NCBI GenBank assembly: GCA_031549495.1
Contig: JAVBPS010000041.1
Span: 62,001-126,000, forward strand
DNA length: 64,000 nt
Direction: 5' to 3'
Origin: JAVBOW01 sp031549495
Lineage (GTDB): Bacteria; Bacteroidota; Bacteroidia; Bacteroidales; Rikenellaceae
The notes beneath the pieces were generated by a model, which worked only from the letters and a program-made list of their open reading frames with translations, ran no database searches and was not told where the DNA came from. The position numbers were made by a program, and so were the translations under genes. Shown here piece by piece: positions 1 through 8,444 of the stretch (position 1 is the first letter of the stretch; each line of letters begins with the position of its first letter).

Positions 1-1
1 C

Positions 2-1321
2 GACGAATCCACGTGGGCCGGATACAAAATTTTCGACGTCTTCAATCCCGCGGCGCGCGACGTTTTCTGGCGCTACCTGCGCGAAGGACTCTACGACAAA
101 GGGGTGGACGGCTGGTGGCTCGACGCGACCGAGCCCTCGCTGGGCGAAGGCTTCGCCCAGGCCACCCAGGAGCGCAAACTCAAGCGCGTGGGGCAAACCG
201 CCTGGGGTGATATCTCGCGCTACCTGAACGTCTACTCGCTGGTCATGTGCCGCGACTTTTATGACCGGCTGCGGGCCGCAGACAGCGTGCGGCGCACGGT
301 GATCCTCACCCGTTCGGCCTTCGCGGGGCAGCAGGCCTGCGGGACGATCCTCTGGTCGGGCGACGTGTCCGCCTCGTGGCAGGTGATGCGCAACCAGATC
401 GCGGCCGGGGTCAACCTGAGTATGGCGGGGCACCCGTGGTGGTGTTCCGACATCGGCGGCTTTTCCATCAAGGAACGCGGCGGGCAGTTTCCCGGCGGGC
501 TCGAAGATGAAGAATATAAGGAGCTTTATACCCGCTGGTTCCAGATGGTGGCGTTCAACCCGATCTTCCGCGCCCACGGCACCGATGTGCCGCGGGAAAT
601 ATGGCGCTTCGGCGAGCCGGGGACCCCTTATTATGACGCGCAGGTCGAGGCGATACGTTTGCGTTACCGCCTGATTCCGTGGTTCTATTCGCTCGCGTGG
701 GGCGTTCACTCGCGCGACGAGGCGATGATGCGGGGGCTGGCGATGGATTTCCCGCACGATACCGTTGCCCGGGGCGTGGCCACGCAATATATGATGGGGC
801 GGCAGATGATGGTCTGCCCCGTGACCGTCCCGCGCCACGCTTCGCACGAGCCGGGGATCACCCCCTCGGACAGCATCGCGGTCTGGCTGCCCGGCGGTGC
901 GGTCTGGTATGATTTCCACACCGGGGAGCCCCTGGAAGGAGGCCGGTATGCGGTCCGTCCCGCGCCGATCGACCGGATTCCGCTTTTCGTGCGCGGCGGG
1001 TCGATCATCCCGATGGGTGCGGTCAGGCAATATGTTTCGCAGTCCGGTCCCGATGAGTTGGAAATCCGCATCTATGGCGGGGCCGACGCCCGGTTCGAAC
1101 TCTATGAGGACGCCGGCGACGGCTATGGCTACCAACGGGGCGAGTATGCGCTCACGCCCATCCGCTGGGACGATCGCGCACGGCGCCTCACGATCGGGCC
1201 CGCGGGCGGGAAAATGGGTGTGCCGCAGCGCACCGTAAATTTGGTATATTGTACCCCCCGCGGGGAACTGCACGAAAAAACGGCCGTCTGGGCGGGAGAA
1301 AAAATAACCGTAGATCTCTGA
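2..1321 (+). CDS. Glycoside hydrolase family 31 (alpha-xylosidase/alpha-glucosidase type), 5' end outside window
   Basis: The reading frame is open from base 2, so the true start lies upstream; about 439 residues of the C-terminal part are present. Numbering from base 2, the GH31 nucleophile motif is DGWWLDATEP with Asp41, and the acid/base motif is LWSGD with Asp121. HGTD and the late WFYSLAW region also fit the family, and the C-terminal beta domains after about residue 270 resemble the usual GH31 tail. The family hydrolyses terminal alpha-linked xylose, glucose or galactose with retention. The DGWWLDATEP form is typical of Bacteroidota enzymes often annotated as alpha-xylosidases, but substrate cannot be read from the sequence. 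The gene ends 1 nt before the GH2 start, so the two are translated from one operon. Family call firm, specificity unknown. Confidence 0.9.
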   Translation, partial: DESTWAGYKIFDVFNPAARDVFWRYLREGLYDKGVDGWWLDATEPSLGEGFAQATQERKLKRVGQTAWGDISRYLNVYSLVMCRDFYDRLRAADSVRRTVILTRSAFAGQQACGTILWSGDVSASWQVMRNQIAAGVNLSMAGHPWWCSDIGGFSIKERGGQFPGGLEDEEYKELYTRWFQMVAFNPIFRAHGTDVPREIWRFGEPGTPYYDAQVEAIRLRYRLIPWFYSLAWGVHSRDEAMMRGLAMDFPHDTVARGVATQYMMGRQMMVCPVTVPRHASHEPGITPSDSIAVWLPGGAVWYDFHTGEPLEGGRYAVRPAPIDRIPLFVRGGSIIPMGAVRQYVSQSGPDELEIRIYGGADARFELYEDAGDGYGYQRGEYALTPIRWDDRARRLTIGPAGGKMGVPQRTVNLVYCTPRGELHEKTAVWAGEKITVDL

Positions 1322-1322
1322 T

Positions 1323-3992
1323 ATGAAAAAGTTGATCCTTTTCGCCGCGGCCGCGATGGTCGCGACCGGAGCCTGGGCCTCCGGAAGGCTTTCCTATACG
1401 ATTAACGACGCCTGGCGTTTTACGAAAGGGTCGCCTTTCGAGGCGTTCAAACCCGCGTTCGACGACTCTTCATGGGATGTGGTTTCGATCCCCCACACGT
1501 GGAACGCCGCCGACGCCGACGATCCGACGCCGGGCTACTACCGCGGACCGGCATGGTACCGCCGCACGGTCACCATAGACAAGGCCCTGGAAGGGCGGCG
1601 GGCCGTCCTCTATTTCGAGGGCGCCGACCAGCAGGCCGAGGTGTGGGTCAACGGGGAGTTCATCGGCAAGCACACGGGTGGCTACACGCGCTTCAGTTTC
1701 GATGTGACCGACGCGCTGCGGTTCGGCGAGGGGAACCTCGTGGCCGTGATGCTGACCAACGCCTATGATCCGCATATTCCGCCCCTGTCCGCCGATTTCA
1801 CCTTTTTCGGGGGGATCTACCGCGATGTGAGTCTGCTGTTTACCGCTCCGGTGCACGTCGCCACCGATTATTACGCCTCGTCGGGCGTGTTCGCCACCAC
1901 CCCCGAGGTCACACGGTCGAAAGCTGTGGCGCGGGTGCGCACGCTCGTTTCGAACGATAGTAAAACGGCCGCCGCCGTTACGGTGCGGCAGGTGGTCTGC
2001 GACGCCTCGGGCAAGGAGGTGGCCACCGCGTCGCAAAACGTTTCGCTCGCCCCCGCGGAGCGCAAGGATGTGGTGCAGGAGGGCATAACCATTGCCAATC
2101 CCCGCCTGTGGGACACGGACGATCCTTACCTCTATGCCCTGCACACTTACGTCTATGACGCGCAGGGTAACCTGCTCGACGAGGTGTATAACCCGCTCGG
2201 CTTTCGTACCTTCAGCTTCGACCCGGACAAAGGCTTCACGCTCAACGGCCGCCGGCTGAAACTGCGCGGCACCAACCGCCATCAGGATTACCTCGGCCTG
2301 GGCAATGCCCTGCGGGACGAGATGCACGTGCGCGACGTAAGGTTACTCAAAGATATGGGTGGCAACTTTCTGCGCATCTCGCACTACCCCCAGGACCCGG
2401 TGATCAACCGCATGTGCGACCGCCTGGGCATCGTGACCTCGGTCGAGATCCCGGTGGTGAACGCCGTGACCCCCGGGCCCGAGTTCCTGGGCAACTGTAC
2501 TGAAATGCTGCGCGAGATGATCTGGCAGAATTTCAACCACCCCTCGGTGATGATCTGGGCCTACATGAACGAGCCCCTGCTGCGCAACCCCTACAAAGGC
2601 GACGCCGAGCGCTGCCCGCCCTACTTTAAAGCCATGAACCGGGTCGCCTCGACGCTCGACAGCCTCGCGCGGGCGCTCGACCCCACGCGCTACACGATGA
2701 TCGCTTTCCACAACGACGAGCCCGCCTACCGCGAGTCGGGCCTCACCGCGATCCCGATGATCCAGGGCTGGAACCTCTACCAGGGTTGGTATGAGCCCGA
2801 CCTAAACGACTTTAACAAAAAACTCGATTTCCTGCATGGGAAATATCCGGATCAGGCACTGATCGTGACCGAATACGGCGCCGACAACGACCCGCGCCTC
2901 CACTCCTTCGCCCCCGAGCGTTTCGACATGACGCAGGAGTACGCCCTGGAATACCACCGCCACTACTACCGCCAGATGACCGCGCGCGATTTCGTGGCCG
3001 GGTACAACGCCTGGAATATCAACGACTTCTATTCCGAGTCGCGGGCGAGCGTGAATCCCCACGTCAACAACAAAGGGCTCACCTCGCTCGATCGCGAGCA
3101 CAAGGACAGCTACCTGTTCTACCAGGCCGTGCTGAAAACTGACCCGGTGCTGTGGATCGGCAACCGCGAGTGGAAAACGCGCGGCGGGGCGGTGAACGCT
3201 CCGGGCGGGAAATGCGTGCAGCAGGTGCCCGTGTTCTCGAACCTGGGACGCGTGGAGCTGATCGTCAACGGTTCTTCGGCGGGCAGTAAAGATATTAAAG
3301 AGGGCGTGGCGTTCTTCGACGTGCCCTTCGTGGAGGGCATGAACCGCATCGAGGCGGTCGCCCGGACAGGCGGACGGACGCTGCGCGATGTGGTGACGGT
3401 CGATTTCCATGCGACGCCCGACCAACTCGGCGCCGGACGTTTCACCGAATTGAACGTCATGTTAGGCTCGGCGCGTTATTTCGAAGACCGGGCGGCGCAG
3501 CTGGTGTGGATCCCCGAGCAACCCTATCGTAAAGGCGGTTGGGGCTATGTGGGCGGCGAGGCTTTCCGGCGCGGCACCGGCAACGGTTCGCTGCCGGGCT
3601 CCGACGCCGATATCTACGGCACCGACCAGAATGCCCTCTTCCAGACCCAGCGGCGCGGGATCGGCCAATTCCGGGCCGACGTGCCCGACGGCCGCTACTC
3701 GGTCTACTGCTACTGGGCCGAGTTGGACTCGGATAAAAAGACCGAGGCGCTCGTCTACAACCTCGGCGCCGACGCCGTGGGCGGGAAAAGCGAAAAACGG
3801 GTGTTCGACCTGGCCATAAACGGGCTGACGGTGCTGACGAACTTCGACCTGGCGGCCCGATACGGATGCTGCCAGGCGGTGATCAAGAAATTCGAGGTCA
3901 CGGTACGCGGCGGGGAGGGGCTGGTGATGGAATTCACCCCGCGTTCGGGACAGGCGATCCTGAATGCCGTGAGGATCGTGCGGGATTATTAA
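1323..3992 (+). CDS. Glycoside hydrolase family 2 (beta-galactosidase-like) with malectin-like C-terminal domain
   Basis: 889 residues. A signal peptide ends near GAWAS (residue 20), so the enzyme is exported. The order is a GH2 sugar-binding jelly roll (about 25-180, with GPAWYRR and the WVNGEFIGKHTGGYTRF signature), an Ig-like domain (about 185-290), and a TIM barrel from about 300. The acid/base is Glu417 in WAYMNEP and the nucleophile is Glu517 in VTEYGAD; both are intact. A further Ig-like domain follows, then a malectin-type carbohydrate-binding domain from about residue 705 (GSARYFEDRAA onward). The expected reaction is removal of a terminal beta-galactose or related beta-glycoside. 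The start codon lies 1 nt after the GH31 stop, and the gene's last base is the first base of the next ATG, which indicates translational coupling. Beta-glucuronidase or beta-mannosidase activity is not excluded. Confidence 0.88.
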   Translation: MKKLILFAAAAMVATGAWASGRLSYTINDAWRFTKGSPFEAFKPAFDDSSWDVVSIPHTWNAADADDPTPGYYRGPAWYRRTVTIDKALEGRRAVLYFEGADQQAEVWVNGEFIGKHTGGYTRFSFDVTDALRFGEGNLVAVMLTNAYDPHIPPLSADFTFFGGIYRDVSLLFTAPVHVATDYYASSGVFATTPEVTRSKAVARVRTLVSNDSKTAAAVTVRQVVCDASGKEVATASQNVSLAPAERKDVVQEGITIANPRLWDTDDPYLYALHTYVYDAQGNLLDEVYNPLGFRTFSFDPDKGFTLNGRRLKLRGTNRHQDYLGLGNALRDEMHVRDVRLLKDMGGNFLRISHYPQDPVINRMCDRLGIVTSVEIPVVNAVTPGPEFLGNCTEMLREMIWQNFNHPSVMIWAYMNEPLLRNPYKGDAERCPPYFKAMNRVASTLDSLARALDPTRYTMIAFHNDEPAYRESGLTAIPMIQGWNLYQGWYEPDLNDFNKKLDFLHGKYPDQALIVTEYGADNDPRLHSFAPERFDMTQEYALEYHRHYYRQMTARDFVAGYNAWNINDFYSESRASVNPHVNNKGLTSLDREHKDSYLFYQAVLKTDPVLWIGNREWKTRGGAVNAPGGKCVQQVPVFSNLGRVELIVNGSSAGSKDIKEGVAFFDVPFVEGMNRIEAVARTGGRTLRDVVTVDFHATPDQLGAGRFTELNVMLGSARYFEDRAAQLVWIPEQPYRKGGWGYVGGEAFRRGTGNGSLPGSDADIYGTDQNALFQTQRRGIGQFRADVPDGRYSVYCYWAELDSDKKTEALVYNLGADAVGGKSEKRVFDLAINGLTVLTNFDLAARYGCCQAVIKKFEVTVRGGEGLVMEFTPRSGQAILNAVRIVRDY

Positions 3993-5536
3993 TGAACGTG
4001 ATGAAATCGCCTTCATATTTCTTATCGGGAATGGCTGTATGGCTGGTTCTCGCCTCATGCGGCAAGGAGGGTTTCACCCCGCCTGAATCCGGCGGCGGGG
4101 GCACGGACAAAGAGGAGTACACCTACATCACGGTGGAGTACAACAAGAAGAACAACGGCGTCTTCCTGGGCTGGGCCACGGCCGAGTCGAAGTCCACGCG
4201 GATCATGGACAACATGCACCGCCACACCCCCGCGACGGTGGCCGTCGACGCCTGGGGAGGCCGTACCGACAAGTCGCCCACGGAGATCACGGCGGGCAAG
4301 GCAGGATATTTCCGTACCGGAAAAGTAGGCGCGCGCCACTACTTCGTCGACCCCGACGGCCGCCCCTGCATCATCCGCGGCACGCAACATATCGCCCCCG
4401 CCGCGCTCGACGAGAACGCCTCGCAGGAGAAGATCGCCGCCTTCGCCTCGCGCTTCCCGGGCGTGGCGCAATGGGCGGCGGAGACCTCCTCGATGCTGGC
4501 GCTCAATGGGTTCAACTACGTAAACTACGGATACAAACGCATCGAGCGTTTCCCCGCGGAGGCCGACCAGCCCATGCGCAACCCGTCCGGCGGCCGCAAA
4601 ATGGCCCAGGCGGAGAACCTCTACCTGCTGCGCACCTTCATGTGGGACGCCAATAAAGTGCTCGGCAAAGCGTTCGAGGATGGGACCGTCAACCGGTTCG
4701 CGTTGATCTTCGAGCCCAAATTCATCCCTTACATCGACTCGCTGGCGCGCACCAAATGCCCCCTTTTCGCGGGCGACGCCCATTTCCTGGGTTATTATCT
4801 GGACAACGAGCTGCCTTTCAACGCCTATAACAACAACAGCGCCATCGACGGCATCGAGCTCTCGCATTTCTTCAACCTGCCCGACCGCTACGCGGCCGCC
4901 CGCCAGTATGCCCGCGATTTCCTGGCCGAACGGGGCAAGACCACCGCCGCACAGATCTCCACGGCCGACCGCGACGTGTTCCGCGACTCGGTGGCCACGG
5001 TCTACTACCGCCTCACCTCGGCGGCCGTGCGGCGCCACGATCCCGACCACCTGATCCTCGGCACGCGGCTGCACGACTGGAGCAAATACAACGAGCGGAC
5101 GGTGCGGGCCTGCGCCAAATTCTGCGATGTGGTGACGCTCAACTACTACAACCGCTGGCAGCCCGAGACCGATTTTATGAACAACCTCAAATCGTGGTGC
5201 GGCAATAAACCGTTCATGGTCACGGAGTTCTACGTGAAGGGCGCCGACGCGTCCTGGCAGGGCCACGCGTACGAAAACGTGGAAGGCGGCGGTTGGATCG
5301 TGCGCACGCAGCGCGACCGCGGCTATTTCTACCAGAATTTCTGCCTCGGCCTGTTAGAGGCGCGCAACTGCGTGGGATGGCTCCATTTCCAATACGTCGA
5401 CAATTACGGCAGCGCCGCCGTCAATTCGAACAAAGGCCTCGTCTCGGCCGGGTACGAACCCTATGAAAATTTCCTTACAGGGGTGAAACAACTCAATAAT
5501 AATGTATATTCGCTGGCCGATTATTTCGGTAACTGA
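3992..5536 (+). CDS. GH50/agarase-like clan GH-A glycosidase, lipoprotein
   Basis: 514 residues from the ATG that overlaps the GH2 stop codon; an ATG three codons later is equally possible. The N-terminus has a lipobox (VLASC, then KEG), so it should be a lipoprotein. The body is a TIM-barrel glycosidase. The likely acid/base is Glu273 in GYYLDNELPF and the likely nucleophile is Glu412 in FMVTEFYVKG; spacing and flanking residues resemble GH50 and other agarase-type enzymes. HYFVDPDGRPCIIRG near residue 110 is also typical of that group. Known GH50 members cut beta-linkages in agar-type galactans, but this one is a distant relative by eye and may belong to an unclassified clan A family. It sits in an operon with GH31, GH2 and an esterase. 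Fold and catalytic pair are likely; substrate is unknown. Confidence 0.7.
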   Translation: MNVMKSPSYFLSGMAVWLVLASCGKEGFTPPESGGGGTDKEEYTYITVEYNKKNNGVFLGWATAESKSTRIMDNMHRHTPATVAVDAWGGRTDKSPTEITAGKAGYFRTGKVGARHYFVDPDGRPCIIRGTQHIAPAALDENASQEKIAAFASRFPGVAQWAAETSSMLALNGFNYVNYGYKRIERFPAEADQPMRNPSGGRKMAQAENLYLLRTFMWDANKVLGKAFEDGTVNRFALIFEPKFIPYIDSLARTKCPLFAGDAHFLGYYLDNELPFNAYNNNSAIDGIELSHFFNLPDRYAAARQYARDFLAERGKTTAAQISTADRDVFRDSVATVYYRLTSAAVRRHDPDHLILGTRLHDWSKYNERTVRACAKFCDVVTLNYYNRWQPETDFMNNLKSWCGNKPFMVTEFYVKGADASWQGHAYENVEGGGWIVRTQRDRGYFYQNFCLGLLEARNCVGWLHFQYVDNYGSAAVNSNKGLVSAGYEPYENFLTGVKQLNNNVYSLADYFGN

Positions 5537-5543
5537 CGGAATT

Positions 5544-6386
5544 ATGAAACGGTATCTCTTCCTGTTGTTTCTCGCCGCCCTGATGCCGCCTGCGGGCCTG
5601 CATGCGAAAACCCCGCCTGCCTCCCAGGCCGCGGACGAATACGACGTCTTCCTGCTGATCGGCCAGTCGAATATGGCCGGCAGGGGATATATGCTGGCCG
5701 CCGACACGCTGGACGCGATGCCCGGCGTGTGGCTGCTCAGCGACCGGGGGGTGCCCGAGCCCGCGCGCAACCCCATGAACCGCTATTCGTCCGTACGCAA
5801 GACGATCGCCATGCAGCGCATCTCGCCCGCGACGGCGTTCGGGACGAGGGTGGCCGAAAAAACGGGCCGCAAAGTGCTGATCGTGATGAATGCCCTCGGA
5901 GGCTCGGACATCCGCTCGTGGATGAAAGATGCGCCGCGGATCAAGGACAAAGGAAGCATCGGCTACGACTCACTGCAACTCTACGCCGAGGCGGTGCGGC
6001 GCACCCGGCAGGCGATGCGATACGGCACGCTCAAGGGTATATTATGGCACCAGGGCGAGGCCAATGCAAGCCGGCCGCAGGATTATCCGGCATACCTGAC
6101 CCGGCTGGTGGCCGACCTGCGCAAAGACCTTCGCGCACGCAAAGTGCCTTTCGTGGCGGGCGAGCTGGGCTATTGGCGGCCTTCGTCGGGCGGGTTCAAC
6201 GAGATGATCCGCACGATCGGCGACTTCATCCCTTACAGCGCATGGGCCAGCGCCCGGGACGCGGGATACCTGATCGACGAGCACGACCCCCATTTCAGCC
6301 GCGAGGGGCAACTGCTGCTCGGCGGACGCTATGCCGACAAGGTATTAAAACTGACGTACGGCATCGAACCACCCGACGTGAAATGA
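5544..6386 (+). CDS. SGNH-fold carbohydrate acetylesterase (sialate O-acetylesterase / CE6-like)
   Basis: 280 residues starting at the ATG 7 nt after the previous stop; this start gives a clean signal peptide (hydrophobic run, cut near LHAKT). The block I motif is IGQSNMAGRG with catalytic Ser42. ALGGSDIRSW and ILWHQGEAN match the Gly and Asn oxyanion blocks, and DPHFS supplies the Asp248-His250 pair. Together these make a complete SGNH esterase of the DUF303/CE6 type, which removes acetyl groups from xylan-type or other acetylated glycans. It is the last gene of the GH31-GH2-GH50-like operon and is followed at once by a strong terminator. Its likely role is to clear acetyl groups that block the glycosidases. 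Family firm, acetylated substrate inferred. Confidence 0.85.
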   Translation: MKRYLFLLFLAALMPPAGLHAKTPPASQAADEYDVFLLIGQSNMAGRGYMLAADTLDAMPGVWLLSDRGVPEPARNPMNRYSSVRKTIAMQRISPATAFGTRVAEKTGRKVLIVMNALGGSDIRSWMKDAPRIKDKGSIGYDSLQLYAEAVRRTRQAMRYGTLKGILWHQGEANASRPQDYPAYLTRLVADLRKDLRARKVPFVAGELGYWRPSSGGFNEMIRTIGDFIPYSAWASARDAGYLIDEHDPHFSREGQLLLGGRYADKVLKLTYGIEPPDVK

Positions 6387-6391
6387 TCCGC

Positions 6392-6417
6392 CCGGCCCCT
6401 GTTTGCGGGCCGGTTTT
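6392..6417 (+). terminator. Intrinsic terminator of the GH31-to-esterase operon
   Basis: A perfect 7-bp GC stem (CCGGCCC at 6392-6398 with GGGCCGG at 6407-6413) around an 8-nt loop is followed by TTTT. It starts 6 nt after the esterase stop codon. Confidence 0.8.
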
Positions 6418-6566
6418 CATTTCATGGATGAATTTCAGGTTCAGGATCCGTTAAGAGGCAGGCATTACTTCACTTACCCTGAGCCGAACGGCCTTATAGG
6501 GCCATACCCGGGGCGAAGCAATAAGATTAGATTTCATTGGAAATACAGAAAATCGCAATTTTAGAT

Positions 6567-6574
6567 TATTTTTG
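6567..6574 (+). promoter_or_regulatory. Bacteroidota -7 promoter element before the first ECF sigma gene
   Basis: TATTTTTG matches TAnnTTTG exactly. It lies in an A/T-rich patch between the upstream terminator and the sigma factor start (69 nt downstream). No good -33 TTTG is seen at the usual distance, so the call rests on the -7 motif and position. Confidence 0.5.
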
Positions 6575-6642
6575 CCATGTCGAATATGATGCCGGACAGA
6601 TATCCCGTTATGAAGACAGGTTAGCCGCCGGACGATGAGAGC

Positions 6643-7218
6643 ATGCTTAAGAATTATTCCCAGAGAGAAATACTCGACGCGTTGGAGCGGAAGGACATGG
6701 ATATGTACCGGCTGCTGTTCGACGAATATTGCCCCCGGATGGTGCTTTTCGCCGAGTATTTCCTGCTCGACCGCCAGGAGGCGGAAGATGTGGCGCAGGA
6801 GGTTTTCCTGGGACTCTGGAGCCGTACGGGCATGCCGCCGGTGACGGGCAATTTCCGTTCTTACCTTTTCACCCAGGTACGCAACCGCTGTCTGAACCGG
6901 ATCAAGCACCTCGATATCGAAGATAAGCACCGCCAGTGGCTTACCGAAGCGCAGCAGTACGCGGAGATCCTCGATGTGGAGATCGACGAACAACTGATGA
7001 AACGCGTTTACAGCGCCATCGACGAACTCCCCCGGCAGGCACGCAACATATTCGTGATGTGCGTGGTGGAGGGAAAGAAATACCGCGAGGTGGCCGAGCA
7101 ACTGGGCATATCCGTCAATACGGTCAACACCCAGATGAAGCGCGCGTACAAATACCTGCGCAACAAACTCGGCGTCGAGTTGCTTATTTTTCTCTGTTTT
7201 GTCCTGAAAGACGTTTGA
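6643..7218 (+). CDS. ECF-type RNA polymerase sigma factor
   Basis: 191 residues, a normal length for an ECF sigma factor. Region 2 is visible around residues 25-60 (DEYCPRMVLFAEYF, then the DVAQEVFLGLW core-binding helix). Region 4 is at about 125-180 (LPRQARNIF, then the helix-turn-helix YREVAEQLGISVNTVNTQMKRA). Short hydrophobic residues at the C-terminus are common in the Bacteroidota FecI-like group. An anti-sigma gene follows after 85 nt, and the SusC further down has an N-terminal STN domain. This is the standard cell-surface signalling arrangement in which ligand binding at the outer membrane frees the sigma factor to transcribe the SusCD genes. The ligand is unknown. Confidence 0.93.
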   Translation: MLKNYSQREILDALERKDMDMYRLLFDEYCPRMVLFAEYFLLDRQEAEDVAQEVFLGLWSRTGMPPVTGNFRSYLFTQVRNRCLNRIKHLDIEDKHRQWLTEAQQYAEILDVEIDEQLMKRVYSAIDELPRQARNIFVMCVVEGKKYREVAEQLGISVNTVNTQMKRAYKYLRNKLGVELLIFLCFVLKDV

Positions 7219-7303
7219 TCTTTAACAAACCGTCATTTTTTTCGATTTCCATGTCACTTGCTTTTGCGTTTCGGTTGTCTTACTATAGATAACCCGAACG
7301 ACC

Positions 7304-8407
7304 ATGCAAAAAATCGACTGGAGCCTGCTCAAAAAGTCGCTCACCTGTGAGCTCAGCGACCGGGATCGCGCCATCCTCGACGGATGGCTGGCCGAATCCC
7401 CCGAACATGCCCGTTATTACGACCGCCTGCGCGATTTCCTGGACCGGGATGCGCCGCAGGAGGTGGATGTGCGGCGCAATATCGAACAGTTCATGCGCCG
7501 CACGGGCTATGCCCGCCGCCGATGGCGCATAACCGGTGTCGCGGCAGCCGCGGCAGCCCTCGTCGCCCTCGGCGTTTTCCTGCTGGCGGGCCCGCGCGAG
7601 GCCGGATGCACCATCGTGGCCGGCAACAGCAAAGCCATCCTGTACACCACGGCGGGCAAAGTCAGCCTCGGCGGCGGCCGGGGCAATATCCCCGGCGGCG
7701 ACGATTTCCAGATCACCGAGCAGCAGCACCAGGTCAGTTACGCCGCCGGTAAAACGTCCGGGGCCAAAGCCGAGAAGCACACCCTCGAAACCCCGCACGG
7801 CGGCGAATACCGCATCGTCCTGAGCGACGGGACCACGGTCTGGATGAACTGCGAGTCCAGGCTCGATTTCCCGCCGGTCTTTGCGGGCGGCGAGCGGCGC
7901 GTGTCGCTTTCGGGCGAGGCGTTCTTCGACGTGGCCCCTTCCGGCGTTCCCTTCATTATCGAAGCCGGAGGCACGCAGATCCGCGTCCACGGCACCCGTT
8001 TCAACGTGCGCAACTACGCCGACGAACACCGGCAGGAGACGACCCTCGTCGAGGGCAGCGTGGAGGTCACGACCGCCGGGGCCTCGATCCAGCTGGCCCC
8101 CGGCGAACAGGCCGTCCTGGACGACGCCGGTTCGCTGAGCAAACAGCAGGTCGACGCCGACAAACACGCCTCCTGGAAAGACGGCAACGTGGTTTTCGAA
8201 GACGAGCGGCTGGAAGACATCATGCACAAACTCGGCCGGTGGTACAATTTCGACGTCCGCTACCGCACCGACGCCCTGCGCGATATCCGCTTCACGGGCA
8301 ATATCGACCGCTACGGCGACATCCGCACCCTGCTGGAGAAGATCGCCAAGCTGAACGTCGTGCGCTTCGACATCGACGGCAACCAGATCACGGTCTCATC
8401 CAAGTAA
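7304..8407 (+). CDS. FecR-family anti-sigma factor
   Basis: 367 residues. A cytoplasmic N-terminal part (about 1-75) would hold the sigma factor, one transmembrane helix is seen at about 76-95 (GVAAAAAALVALGVFLLAG), and the rest is periplasmic. The FecR domain is clear at about 160-265 (TPHGGEYRIVLSDGTTVWMN, SLSGEAFFDVA, HGTRFNVRNY), followed by a DUF4974-type C-terminal domain (about 285-360, EDIMHKLGRWYNFDV, RFTGNIDR) that contacts the STN plug of SusC in characterised relatives. It lies between its sigma factor and its SusC, as expected for one signalling unit. Confidence 0.93.
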   Translation: MQKIDWSLLKKSLTCELSDRDRAILDGWLAESPEHARYYDRLRDFLDRDAPQEVDVRRNIEQFMRRTGYARRRWRITGVAAAAAALVALGVFLLAGPREAGCTIVAGNSKAILYTTAGKVSLGGGRGNIPGGDDFQITEQQHQVSYAAGKTSGAKAEKHTLETPHGGEYRIVLSDGTTVWMNCESRLDFPPVFAGGERRVSLSGEAFFDVAPSGVPFIIEAGGTQIRVHGTRFNVRNYADEHRQETTLVEGSVEVTTAGASIQLAPGEQAVLDDAGSLSKQQVDADKHASWKDGNVVFEDERLEDIMHKLGRWYNFDVRYRTDALRDIRFTGNIDRYGDIRTLLEKIAKLNVVRFDIDGNQITVSSK

Positions 8408-8444
8408 TTCCGAAACTCACAACCCACAATCAAATACGATCCTT

